Of a stretch of 64,000 bases of DNA, positions 56,256-64,000 are shown one piece after another. Both the position numbers and the translations under genes were made by a program. Under the pieces are notes generated by a model. The model did no database searches and was not told the DNA's origin. It was given only the letters and a program-made list of their open reading frames with translations. Within the stretch, counting starts at the first letter, position 1; each line of letters opens with the position of its first letter. The stretch is taken from the NCBI RefSeq assembly GCF_000243395.2, contig NZ_CM001484.1:1475568-1539567 (forward strand). Direction: 5' to 3'. This DNA comes from Saccharomonospora glauca K62 (GTDB taxonomy: Bacteria > Actinomycetota > Actinomycetes > Mycobacteriales > Pseudonocardiaceae).

Positions 56256-57653
56256 TCACAGCAGCCGCGTCAACTCCGTCACCGTTGGCAGCTCGGTGAG
56301 TCCGTAGGTCAGCTCGGTGATGCGGTCCGCCCGTTCCTCCGACAACACACGGGTGGCGTTGAGGCGGAACTTCGTGGCGAGCTCGTCGGCCGACAGCGGG
56401 TTGCCGCTGCCGCCCCGGTTCTCCTCCACGCGTTCCTCCAGCTGAGTCCCGTCGCGCAGGCGTGCGCGCAACACGGCGGGGAACTGGTGCGGGAAGATCT
56501 CGTCGCACCGCTCGTCGGGCACGCACGTCACCTTCGCCGCCAACGCCAGCCGTTCGGGATCGGCGGCGGCCTCGTCGGTGAAGTCCTCGTGGAAGACACC
56601 CAGACCACCGCCGCCCAGCAGCGCCGCCGCGACCGTGTAGGGGCCGGAGAAGGCCGCGTGGTAGCCCGACTTGGGCTTGATCTTGTCCTCGCGCGGTTCC
56701 CCGATGGTGCGCAACACGGCCGTGGGCGCCCCGAGTTCGAGTGCCTCGATATCGGCCGGGCCCACCCCACGCTTCCGCAGTCTCAAGGCCGCGTCGATCC
56801 CGGCGTGGGTGAAGTGGTTGCACGGATACGGCTTGAAGAAGATCCCCGGCAACTCCCAGCGTTCCCCGAGCCCGTCGGTGATCGCGCCGAGGTCCACCTG
56901 GTCACCGCAGAACGCCTGCAGCAGCCCGAACCGGCCTTCCAACACGGTGGGCGGCCCGGTGATGCCGGTGCGGGCGAGCCCGGCGGCGGTCACCGCGGCG
57001 TGCGCGGCCCAGCCGCAGTGCACGCGTTTCACGGTGCCGCCCGTGCGGTTCGCCTCCAACAGGCCCGAGCCCATGCTCGCCGCGATGCCCACGGCGTCGG
57101 CGATGCGCTCGGAGTCCATATCGGACAACATGGCGGCGGCGACGGCCCCACCCAGCGCGCCGCAGATCGCGGTGGCGTGTAAGCCGCGTTCGAAGAACAC
57201 CGAGTTCCCGAGCCGGCGGTCGTAGCCCGCCATGCCCACGCGCACGGCGACCTCGACGCCGACACCGATGGCGTCCAACAGCCGAGCACCGGAGGCACCA
57301 CGGGCCTCCGCCACCGCCAGCGCGGCGGGCACGACCGACGCCGACGGGTGCAGTACCGAGGGCAGGTGGGTGTCGTCGAAGTCCAGCGAGTGCGCCAGGG
57401 TGCCGTTGAGCAACGCCGCACTGGGCTCGGGAAGCCGGGTGCCCGTGCCGATGCCGGTGGCCCGGCCCTCACCACCCCACTCGCGCACGAGTTCCCCCAC
57501 CGCCGCCGCGGGTGGCTGGGCCGTGGCCGCCAGGCTGTTGCCCAGCACGTCGAGCACGCGGCGGGCCGCGTCGGCACGGAGTTCGTCGGGCAGACCACCG
57601 CGGCGTACCTCGTCGGCCAGGTCGGCGAGGCGCCGCACCAACGCCGTGCTCAT
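56256..57653 (-). CDS. MmgE/PrpD-family protein
   Basis: This 465-residue protein has the MmgE/PrpD fold blocks: ARRVLDVLGNSLAATAQPP, LLNGTLAHSLDFDDTHLPSVLHPSASVVPAALAVAEA, VGVEVAVRVGMAG and the C-terminal KPYPCNHFTHAGIDAALRLR. The family includes 2-methylcitrate and aconitate-type dehydratases. It is the last gene of a four-gene operon with a CoA-transferase and a CitE-like lyase, which suggests a dehydration or hydration step in organic-acid breakdown. Its ATG overlaps the upstream stop. Confidence 0.9.
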   Translation of the reverse strand: MSTALVRRLADLADEVRRGGLPDELRADAARRVLDVLGNSLAATAQPPAAAVGELVREWGGEGRATGIGTGTRLPEPSAALLNGTLAHSLDFDDTHLPSVLHPSASVVPAALAVAEARGASGARLLDAIGVGVEVAVRVGMAGYDRRLGNSVFFERGLHATAICGALGGAVAAAMLSDMDSERIADAVGIAASMGSGLLEANRTGGTVKRVHCGWAAHAAVTAAGLARTGITGPPTVLEGRFGLLQAFCGDQVDLGAITDGLGERWELPGIFFKPYPCNHFTHAGIDAALRLRKRGVGPADIEALELGAPTAVLRTIGEPREDKIKPKSGYHAAFSGPYTVAAALLGGGGLGVFHEDFTDEAAADPERLALAAKVTCVPDERCDEIFPHQFPAVLRARLRDGTQLEERVEENRGGSGNPLSADELATKFRLNATRVLSEERADRITELTYGLTELPTVTELTRLL

Positions 57654-58471
57654 GCGCTCACCGCCGCCAGCGGCCGGATCGGCGAGCCGGTGCCGCCGGT
57701 GATGCGCAGCGGGGCCAGCAGGAAGACGAACTCCCGCACGCCCTGCTCCGCCACGTCCTCCAGGTTCAGGTGTTCCATGATGAAGATGCCCGACTCCACC
57801 AACAGGACCCGGTGCACGGGCAGCACCGCGTGCCCGGCGCCCGCGGGAATCCGCTCGTAAGCCGTGGTGTCGGCCCCGGTGGCGACGACGCGGCGCTCGG
57901 CGAGCCAGCGCGCGGCCTCCACGGTCACGCCCGGCACCCCGGTCTCCTTGCCCAGGTACGCCGTCGGGTCGCCGAAGTTGCGCGCCCAGCCGGTGCGCAC
58001 CAGCGCCACGTCCCCCTCACCCGGCTCCGCGCCCGCCAGCTGTGCCGCGGCTTCGAGGTCGGCCACGGTCACGCCGTAGCCCGGATCGAGTGTGGCGACG
58101 CCGTGCACGGCGGCGACGTCGAGCAGCACCCCGCGCCGCAGCAACCCCGGCAGGTTCTCCGCGCCGTGGGTCGAGAACGTGCCGCCCCGTTGGGCTTGCG
58201 CGGCGTCGACGTCGCCGTGGAGTTTGCCGTCGTGGCTGACGTGCGAGAGGGCGTCGATGTGGGTGCCCACGTGGCCGCCGGTGACGATGATCTCGTTGGC
58301 GGCGGAGCCGCCGTCGGGGCGCATCATGTCGCCGTGCCGGCGGATGAGGGTCATCCGGAAACCGGGGTGGTTGGGCGAGCACGGCATCCCCGTGAAGAAG
58401 GGCTGCCCCAGCTCGAACAACCGCACTCCACCGGAGACGGCGGCCAGCAGGGGGTCTTGCGTGCGTGTCAT
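57650..58471 (-). CDS. Cyclase-family (KynB-like) metal hydrolase
   Basis: The ATG at 58471, sharing one base with the upstream stop, gives 273 residues. The metal motif HxGTHxDxxxH is present as GHVGTHIDALSH, and LVRTGWARNFGDP and VVATGADTTAYERI are typical of the putative cyclase/KynB superfamily, which hydrolyses amide or ester bonds. In this operon it may open a lactone or imide or release an acid from a derivative. The exact substrate is unknown. Confidence 0.88.
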   Translation of the reverse strand: MTRTQDPLLAAVSGGVRLFELGQPFFTGMPCSPNHPGFRMTLIRRHGDMMRPDGGSAANEIIVTGGHVGTHIDALSHVSHDGKLHGDVDAAQAQRGGTFSTHGAENLPGLLRRGVLLDVAAVHGVATLDPGYGVTVADLEAAAQLAGAEPGEGDVALVRTGWARNFGDPTAYLGKETGVPGVTVEAARWLAERRVVATGADTTAYERIPAGAGHAVLPVHRVLLVESGIFIMEHLNLEDVAEQGVREFVFLLAPLRITGGTGSPIRPLAAVSA

Positions 58472-59295
58472 CAGTTCCGGCCTTTCTCGCCGTCGGCGAT
58501 CGCCACGAGCCAGCGCGCCCGCTCCACGATCGCCTTGTCCACGAAACGTCCTGTGTGGTCGACGAAGACCGCGTCGTCGCTTTCGCTGATCCGCTCCAGC
58601 ACCGAGCGGGCCCACGCGGTCTCGTCGGGATCGGGCGCACATGCCTCGTGCACCACGGGAATCTGCGCCGGGTGGATCACCGAGCGCCCGAAGAACCCGC
58701 GCCGCCGCGCCGCGAGGGTGTCGCGCCGCAGCCCGTCGAGGTCCTTCACCGCCGTCCACACGCTCTGCACCGGGCTCGGCAACCCGGCCGCACGGGCGGC
58801 GACGACGACGCGCGACCGGGGCCAGGCCAGTACCTCGTCACCCGTGGCGCGCAGGTCCGCCGACAGGTCGGCCTCACCCAGCGAGATGCCGCCGACCAAC
58901 GGGTGCGCGGTGGCCAGGGCCCACGCGTTCTCCACGCCGAGGGCCGACTCGATGAGGGGCACGACCGGAACCCCGAGGGTGTCGGCCACACGACGCACGT
59001 CGTCGGCGTCCTCGCACTTCGGCACCCGAACCCCGGCCGGGGCCGCCGAGGCGGCGGCGAGTGCACGGAGGTCGGCGGCCCCGGCCGGGCTCTCCGGGTC
59101 GTTGATGCGCACGTAGACCGAGTGGCCTTCGGTGAGGACGTCGACAACGGTGCGGCGGGCTTCGTCCTTGTTCCGCGGCGCCACCGCGTCCTCCAGGTCG
59201 AGGACCACCGCGTCGGCCTCGCCGGCGAGTGCCTTGCGGACCCGGTCGGGCCGGTCGGCGGGCACGTACAACCAGCTTCGGTGAGGAGGGATCAC
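58471..59295 (-). CDS. CitE-like HpcH/HpaI-family aldolase / CoA-thioester lyase
   Basis: This 274-residue protein starts PPHRSWLYVPADRPDRVRKAL and has VVLDLEDAVAPRNKDEARRTV, VYVRINDPES, VPLIESALGVENAWALA and FFGRSVIHPAQIPVVHEA, the signature of CitE-like TIM-barrel lyases (citramalyl-CoA or malyl-CoA lyase type). Acidic residues (Asp, Glu) for Mg binding are kept. Standing alone, without citrate lyase partners, and beside a CoA-transferase, it most likely cleaves a hydroxyacyl-CoA. Confidence 0.88.
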   Translation of the reverse strand: MIPPHRSWLYVPADRPDRVRKALAGEADAVVLDLEDAVAPRNKDEARRTVVDVLTEGHSVYVRINDPESPAGAADLRALAAASAAPAGVRVPKCEDADDVRRVADTLGVPVVPLIESALGVENAWALATAHPLVGGISLGEADLSADLRATGDEVLAWPRSRVVVAARAAGLPSPVQSVWTAVKDLDGLRRDTLAARRRGFFGRSVIHPAQIPVVHEACAPDPDETAWARSVLERISESDDAVFVDHTGRFVDKAIVERARWLVAIADGEKGRN

Positions 59296-60479
59296 CGGAT
59301 CACGCCCTTCTGCCGCAGCTGGGCGAACTCGTCCTCGGTGACCCCGTAGCGGCTGAGGACCTCCTCGGTGTGCGCGCCGAGCGGGGCACCGGTCGACCGG
59401 ATCTCACCCGGTGTCTCGGAGAGCCGGAAGATCACGTTCTGCATCCGGACCCGACCGAGTTCCTCGTCGGGCAGGGAGGCGATGCTGCCCAGCGCCCGGA
59501 ACTGGGGGTCGGCCATGACGTCGGCGGCGGTGTAGATCGGGGCGACGGCGGCCTGCGCCTCCTCGAACGCCTTGATCACCTCGTCGCGGTCGCGTTGGGC
59601 GATCCAGGACCCGACGGCCTCGTCGAGTTCGTCGGCGTGCTTCGCGCGTTCGGCGCCCGAGGAGAACCACGGCTCGTCGATGAACTCGGGCCTGCCCACC
59701 AGGCGCATCACGCGTTCGGCGATGGACTGGGCGCTGGTGGAGATCGCCACCCAGCTCCCGTCGCGCGTGCGGTAGGTGTTGCGGGGCGCGTTGTTGTGCG
59801 AGCGGTTGCCGGTGCGTTCCTGCAGGGTGCCGAGCTGGTCGTAGGTGATGATCTGCGGCCCGAGCACGGTGAGGATCGGCTCGATGATGGCGAGGTCCAC
59901 CACCTGGCCCCGGCCGGTCCGCTCGCGGGCCCGCAACGCGGTCATCACGGCGAACGACGTGGCGAGCGCGGCGATGCCGTCGGCGAGGCCGAACGGCGGC
60001 AACGTCGGCGGCCCGTCGGGTTCGCCGGTGATGGCCGCGAACCCGCTCATGGCCTCGGCGAGCGTGCCGAACCCCGGACGCTTCGCATAGGGGCCGATCT
60101 GGCCGAACCCGGTCACCCGCGCGAGCACCAGCCCCGGGTTGATCTTGCTGAGTTCGTCGTAGCCGAGCCCCCAGCGTTCCAGCGTGCCCGGCCGGAAGTT
60201 CTCGATGACGACGTCGGCGTCGGCGACCATCCGCTTGAAGATCTCCTGGCCCTCGGGAGCTCCGAGATACAGCGTGACGGCCTTCTTGCCTCGACCGATC
60301 ATCTTCCACCACAGGCCCACGCCGTCACGGTGCGCGCCGTGGCTGCGCACCGGATCGCCCTTCGGGTGCTCGATCTTGATGACCTCGGCGCCGAAGTCCG
60401 CGAGCATCGTCGCGGCAAGTGGGCCGGCGAACAGCGTCGCCGTGTCGAGAACCCGGAGCCCGGACAAAGCCCCCGTCAT
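59292..60479 (-). CDS. CaiB/BaiF-family (class III) CoA-transferase
   Basis: The ATG at 60479 gives 395 residues; a GTG at 60488 would add three. Motifs are GLRVLDTATLFAGPLAATMLADFGAEVIKIEHPKGDPVRSHG, then WKMIGRGKKAVTL and ADVVIENFRPGTLERWGLGYDEL with the catalytic Asp region, and ARVTGFGQIGPYAKRPGFGTL. It should move CoA between carboxylic acids. As first gene of the operon it would activate the substrate that the CitE-like enzyme then cleaves. Confidence 0.93.
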   Translation of the reverse strand: MTGALSGLRVLDTATLFAGPLAATMLADFGAEVIKIEHPKGDPVRSHGAHRDGVGLWWKMIGRGKKAVTLYLGAPEGQEIFKRMVADADVVIENFRPGTLERWGLGYDELSKINPGLVLARVTGFGQIGPYAKRPGFGTLAEAMSGFAAITGEPDGPPTLPPFGLADGIAALATSFAVMTALRARERTGRGQVVDLAIIEPILTVLGPQIITYDQLGTLQERTGNRSHNNAPRNTYRTRDGSWVAISTSAQSIAERVMRLVGRPEFIDEPWFSSGAERAKHADELDEAVGSWIAQRDRDEVIKAFEEAQAAVAPIYTAADVMADPQFRALGSIASLPDEELGRVRMQNVIFRLSETPGEIRSTGAPLGAHTEEVLSRYGVTEDEFAQLRQKGVIR

Positions 60480-60526
60480 AGGGCGCACCTGCCTTTCTCC
60501 TTTGTTTCGGCGAGGGGAACACGGAT

Positions 60527-60638
60527 AAACAGCATGTTTCCGTGATCTCCTCGGCGCTGGTCATCAAGTTCCCACTGTTCCGGCCAATGAGTCAAGTGCG
60601 CTGGAGTTGTTGACTGCCGGTGCGGCGGATGTCACGAT
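60527..60638. promoter_or_regulatory. Divergent control region between the CoA-transferase operon and the transporter
   Basis: TTGACT (60610-60615), 17 bases and CACGAT (60633-60638) could drive the transporter genes. AAACA-GCA-TGTTT (60527-60539) is an inverted repeat on the CoA-transferase side, a candidate operator. A shared regulator for uptake and breakdown is plausible; none is encoded within the window. Confidence 0.4.
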
Positions 60639-60688
60639 GGCTCATCACTTCACCACTGTTCCTCCGAGAGAAACGCAAGCGAGGTCCG

Positions 60689-61930
60689 ATGAAGGCTCGC
60701 AGACTTCTCGCCGTGCTCGGGGCGTGCGCGTTGTTCGCGACGGCAGGATGTGGCGGTTCGGCACCGTCCGGAGCGGCCGGTGCGGCCGGCGCCAGGGACG
60801 AGGGCCCGGTCAAGATCGGCGCCTTGCATCCGGTCAGCGGCTCCTACGCCGTCGACGGATTGCAGATGCGCCGTGGAGCCGAGCTCGCGGTCGAAGCCAT
60901 CAACGCCGGCGGGGGGATCGCGTCGCTGGGCGGCCGCGAGGTCGAACTCGTCACCGGCGACACCCAGGGCAAGGTCCAGGTCGGGCAGAGCGAGGCGCAG
61001 CGCCTGATCTCCGAGGGCGCGGTCGGCCTCGTCGGCACCTACCAGAGCGCGGTGAGCACCAATGTCGCGGTCGTGGCCGAACGCAACGAGGTGCCGTTCG
61101 TCATGGACGTCACCGCCGCGGACGAGATCTTCGACCACGGCTACCGGTACTCGTTCCGGGTGCAGCCGGGAAGCACGGCCATCGCCACATCGGCGGCGCG
61201 CTACCTCGACGAGGTCTCGCGTGAGCACGGCAAACCCGTCGAGAAGGTGGCGTTTCTGCACGAACAGACCGACTTCGGCACCGCGGCGGCCGAGGCGTTC
61301 ACCGCGGCGGCCCGCGAGCGGGGCATCGAGGTGGGCCCGGTCATCAGCTACGACGCCACCACCGCCTCCGACTTCACCGCCCAGGTGACCCAGGTGAAGG
61401 CCTCGGGCGCCGACGTGCTCGCCGTCGCGGGCTACTACGGCGACAGCCTGCTGATCGCCCGAGCGATCGCCTCGGTGAAACCGGACCTCGACGCGGTGTG
61501 GGGCGTGTCGAACGGCGCGTTCGACCAACCCACGTTCGTCACCGACATGGGCGCGAACAGCGAGCTGTACTTCAACACGAACTACCACTACGACGCGAAC
61601 AACCCGAAGACCCGCGCGCTCCGCGAGGAGTACCAGCGCCGCTACGGCGCCCCCATGCGCACGGGCGCGGTGCTCGCCTACGACGCCGTGCAGGTGATCG
61701 CCGAGGCGGTCGAGAAGGCGGGCAGCACCGACCCGGCCAAGGTGCGCGACGCCATCGCCGAGTCCCAAGTGGACCCGCTGACGGTCAGCGACGGCCCGAT
61801 CCGGTTCGACGAGCGCGGGGACAACCGCAACGCCGTACCGGTGCTGACGCAGGTGCGCGACGGCCGCGTGACCCAGGTCTACCCGCCGGAGAAGGCCGAA
61901 ACCGAACCGCGATACGAGGTGGCGTGGTGA
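60689..61930 (+). CDS. Branched-chain-amino-acid-type ABC transporter, substrate-binding lipoprotein
   Basis: The ATG at 60689 gives 413 residues. The signal peptide ends with lipobox TAGC (about residue 21), so it is membrane-anchored by lipid. The LivJ-type type I periplasmic binding fold shows PVKIGALHPVSGSYAVDGLQMRRGAELAVEAIN, GLVGTYQSAVSTNVAVVAERNEVPFV and VAFLHEQTDFGTAAAEAF. LivJ relatives bind amino acids, amides, or aromatic and organic acids, and the neighbouring catabolic operon favours an organic acid. The stop overlaps the permease start by one base. Confidence 0.92.
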   Translation: MKARRLLAVLGACALFATAGCGGSAPSGAAGAAGARDEGPVKIGALHPVSGSYAVDGLQMRRGAELAVEAINAGGGIASLGGREVELVTGDTQGKVQVGQSEAQRLISEGAVGLVGTYQSAVSTNVAVVAERNEVPFVMDVTAADEIFDHGYRYSFRVQPGSTAIATSAARYLDEVSREHGKPVEKVAFLHEQTDFGTAAAEAFTAAARERGIEVGPVISYDATTASDFTAQVTQVKASGADVLAVAGYYGDSLLIARAIASVKPDLDAVWGVSNGAFDQPTFVTDMGANSELYFNTNYHYDANNPKTRALREEYQRRYGAPMRTGAVLAYDAVQVIAEAVEKAGSTDPAKVRDAIAESQVDPLTVSDGPIRFDERGDNRNAVPVLTQVRDGRVTQVYPPEKAETEPRYEVAW

Positions 61931-62937
61931 TGACCGAGGCGACGGAGACCACACGGGCGCAGACCCGCCCGCGCGAGAAGACCTCGGACGGCACCGCGGC
62001 GACGGTGCGGCGAGCCGGTGTCGTCGGGCTCGTGGTGATCGCGGCGATCGCGTTCGCACTGATGCGCTCGGGCAGCGGACTCGTGGTGTGGCAGTCGGTG
62101 GTCACCGGACTGCTCATGGGCGGACTCTACGGCCTGATCGCCATGGGACTCACGCTCATCTTCGGGGTCCTCGACATCGTGAACTTCGCCCACGGCGCGT
62201 TGCTGGCGGTCGCGATGTTCCTCGCGTTCGGACTCGTGCGGGCCACGGGGGCGCACCCCTACCTGGCGTTGCTCGTCGCGGTTCCCGCGTTGTTCGCCCT
62301 CGGCGCCATCGTGCATCGCACGCTGTTGTCGGGCTCGGGCGGGGGCTCGCTGGAGAACCAACTCCTCATCACGTTGGGTTTGTCGCTGTTGCTGGAAAAC
62401 GGGCTGCTGTTCTTCTTCGGCGCCGAGCCCAAGAGCATCGCGCTTCCGGCCGAAGGCAGCGTGTCGCTGTTCGGGGCCGTGATCTCCGGCGGCAGGCTCT
62501 ACGCGTTCCTGGGAGCACTGCTGCTGGGCGCGCTGCTGTACTGGCTGCTGCAGCGCACGTCGTTCGGCACCGCCATCCGCGCCGTCGCCGCCAACGGCAC
62601 GGGCGCCGAACTCGTCGGCATCAACGTGCGCCGCGTCCACACGCTGACCTTCGCCATCGGCACCGCCTGCGCCGGAGCCGCGGCGGTCCTGGCGGCGCCA
62701 CTGCTGTCCATCACCCCGACCCTGGGCGCGCAGTTCAACATCACGGCGTTTGTTGTGGTGGTCCTCGGCGGCATGGGCAACGTCGTGGGCGCGCTCGTCG
62801 GCGGCTTGTTGATCGGGCTGGTCGAACAGCTCACCACCATCTACCTCGGCGGACAGAGCTCCCTGCTCGGGGTGTTCGTGGTGTTCGTCGTGGTGCTGTT
62901 CCTCCGGCCGCAGGGACTGTTCGGGAGGCGCGCATGA
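61930..62937 (+). CDS. ABC transporter permease, LivH type
   Basis: This 335-residue protein starts at the ATG overlapping the binding-protein stop (TGATG); a GTG at 61927 is also in frame. It has eight or so membrane spans and the LivH signatures MGGLYGLIAMGLTLIFGVLDIVNFAHGALL and VVVLGGMGNVVGALVGGLLIGL. After a disordered N-terminal ~30 residues the fold is standard. It pairs with LivM to form the membrane channel. The stop overlaps livM (ATGA). Confidence 0.92.
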   Translation: MTEATETTRAQTRPREKTSDGTAATVRRAGVVGLVVIAAIAFALMRSGSGLVVWQSVVTGLLMGGLYGLIAMGLTLIFGVLDIVNFAHGALLAVAMFLAFGLVRATGAHPYLALLVAVPALFALGAIVHRTLLSGSGGGSLENQLLITLGLSLLLENGLLFFFGAEPKSIALPAEGSVSLFGAVISGGRLYAFLGALLLGALLYWLLQRTSFGTAIRAVAANGTGAELVGINVRRVHTLTFAIGTACAGAAAVLAAPLLSITPTLGAQFNITAFVVVVLGGMGNVVGALVGGLLIGLVEQLTTIYLGGQSSLLGVFVVFVVVLFLRPQGLFGRRA

Positions 62938-63992
62938 CCACGAGTGTCACCGCGACGACACGGTCGGACGCCCCACCGGGCGGCTCGACGAAGACCCCGC
63001 CACTGCGCCCGGAGTACCGGCACCTCGCCGTGCTGGCCGTGCTGGTGGTCGTGGCGATCCCACTGCCCCTGCTGCTGCCCCCGGCACTGGGCGCCGTGGC
63101 GGTCCGCATCCTGATCTTCCTCATCATGGCGGTCGGCTGGAACATCATGAGCGGTTTCGGCGGGATGTTCAGCTTCGGCCATGCCGCCTACTTCGGACTC
63201 GGCGCGTACACCAGCGCGTACCTGCTCGTGGAGCACGGTGCCTCACCGTGGGTGGGCATGCTCGCCGGCATGGCGGTCGCGGCGTTCGTGGCCGTGGTCA
63301 TCGGCTACTTCTCCTTCCGTTACAAGCTCCAGGGCGCCTACTTCGCGTTGGCGACGTTCGCGTTCGCCGAGATGCTGCGACTGATCGCCACCAGCAGCGA
63401 CGTCGTCAACGCGGCCATGGGCTACCAGGTGCCGCTGATCCAGGAGTCGTCGCTGTGGCTGCTGCAGTTCCCCGCGGACTCGCCCGCCTACTTCTGGGTC
63501 GCGCTGGTGTTGGCCGGTGCCGCGGTGGCCGTCAGCATCGTCTTCCTGCACTCCCGCACCGGCCGCTATGTCACCGCCGTCCGGGACGACGAACTCGCGG
63601 CCGCCTCGCTGGGCACCCCCGTGATGCGGTGCAAACTCGTCACGGTGGCGCTGTCGGCGGCCATCACCGCCGTGGCCGGGGCCTTCTACACGCAGTACTA
63701 CCTGTTCATCAACCCCGAGCTGGCGTTCGGCTCGGCGGTGTCTATCGAGGCCATCGTGCCCGTGGTGATCGGCGGCATCGGAACGATCTGGGGCCCGGTG
63801 GTCGGAGCGATCATCGTCGGCTCGTTGAGCGACGTCACCGCGACCCTGCTGCGCACCCCGCCCGAGTTCCTGTCCTTCCTCCAGGGCCGTAGCGGACTCG
63901 ACGTGATGCTGTACGCGGTGCTGCTGATCCTCATCGTCCGGTTCCTGCCCAAGGGCATCGTCGGAACACTGCTCGCGAGGAGGCGCCGATGA
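62934..63992 (+). CDS. ABC transporter permease, LivM type
   Basis: This 352-residue protein has about ten membrane spans and the LivM motifs MAVGWNIMSGFGGMFSFGHAAYFGLGAYTSAYLL and VVIGGIGTIWGPVVGAIIVGSL. The characteristic EAA-like cytoplasmic loop (GRYVTAVRDDELAAASLGTPVMRCKL) contacts the ATPase. It is coupled to livH upstream and to the next gene downstream by 4-bp overlaps. Confidence 0.92.
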   Translation: MTTSVTATTRSDAPPGGSTKTPPLRPEYRHLAVLAVLVVVAIPLPLLLPPALGAVAVRILIFLIMAVGWNIMSGFGGMFSFGHAAYFGLGAYTSAYLLVEHGASPWVGMLAGMAVAAFVAVVIGYFSFRYKLQGAYFALATFAFAEMLRLIATSSDVVNAAMGYQVPLIQESSLWLLQFPADSPAYFWVALVLAGAAVAVSIVFLHSRTGRYVTAVRDDELAAASLGTPVMRCKLVTVALSAAITAVAGAFYTQYYLFINPELAFGSAVSIEAIVPVVIGGIGTIWGPVVGAIIVGSLSDVTATLLRTPPEFLSFLQGRSGLDVMLYAVLLILIVRFLPKGIVGTLLARRRR

Positions 63993-64000
63993 CCATTCTC
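63989..64000 (+). CDS. Start of the next transporter gene, probably LivG ATPase (3' end outside window)
   Basis: An ATG at 63989 overlaps the livM stop (ATGA) after a GCGAGGAGG ribosome site, giving MTIL before the window ends. Operon order predicts the LivG ATP-binding subunit, but the few codons cannot prove it. Confidence 0.5.

Overview
The window is high-GC DNA with dense, short-gapped genes, GTG starts and ATGA/GTGA overlaps, typical of an actinomycete. The order SmtB-type repressor, Zur, GlyRS, then dgt and dnaG matches the mycobacterial smtB-zur-glyS and dgt-dnaG neighbourhood. With the ESX-type small proteins, this suggests a member of the Pseudonocardiaceae, perhaps Saccharomonospora or a relative. 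The genus is inference; the order is well supported.

Bases 1-17.9 kb are mostly conserved chromosome. They hold a permease pair, the SmtB/Zur zinc regulators, a secreted protein with a sortase, glycyl-tRNA synthetase, a YdcF protein, the metY-metX methionine operon, dgt, a serpin, a GT-C-like membrane protein, an AhpD-like protein, a SigJ-like sigma factor, DNA primase and a methyltransferase. Bases 18.2-20.3 kb hold tRNA-Asn with a textbook terminator and a cassette of tiny coupled reverse-strand genes. Bases 20.5-29.5 kb hold 2,2-dialkylglycine decarboxylase, a tandem pair of near-identical small secreted proteins, a PAP2 phosphatase, a DUF2267 protein, a CapA-like protein, an NRAMP-related transporter, a Ser/Thr kinase with a lysine/glutamate tail, a PH-domain protein and a CAT-anticodon tRNA.

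Bases 29.9-36.1 kb are accessory: a TPR protein with 126-bp DNA repeats, a decayed gene, a divergent aldo/keto reductase-regulator pair and a secreted serine hydrolase. Bases 36.1-40.9 kb hold the most interesting unit. A Crp/Fnr regulator overlaps a class III nucleotidyl-cyclase-like gene. That is followed by a 736-residue STAND-like protein with a degenerate P-loop and a 247-residue helical protein, and a 16-bp perfect hairpin closes the set. The cyclase C-terminus and the STAND-like N-terminus share a glycine/asparagine motif, an arrangement like amyloid-signalling effector/sensor pairs. I propose a cyclic-nucleotide-linked signalling or defence system.

Bases 41-47.4 kb hold an esterase, a Nei-type glycosylase, a SnoaL-like protein and a large sialidase-DUF4091 gene broken by one extra base in a run of seven. 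Bases 47.9-56.2 kb hold two small loci of ESX/WXG100-like genes around a DUF2075 helicase-MazG pair and some unknowns. Bases 56.2-64 kb hold a catabolic operon (CoA-transferase, CitE-like lyase, cyclase-family hydrolase, MmgE/PrpD) divergent from a branched-chain-type ABC transporter (binding protein, LivH, LivM, start of LivG). Together they look like uptake and breakdown of an organic acid. No rRNA, CRISPR array or insertion sequence was seen.
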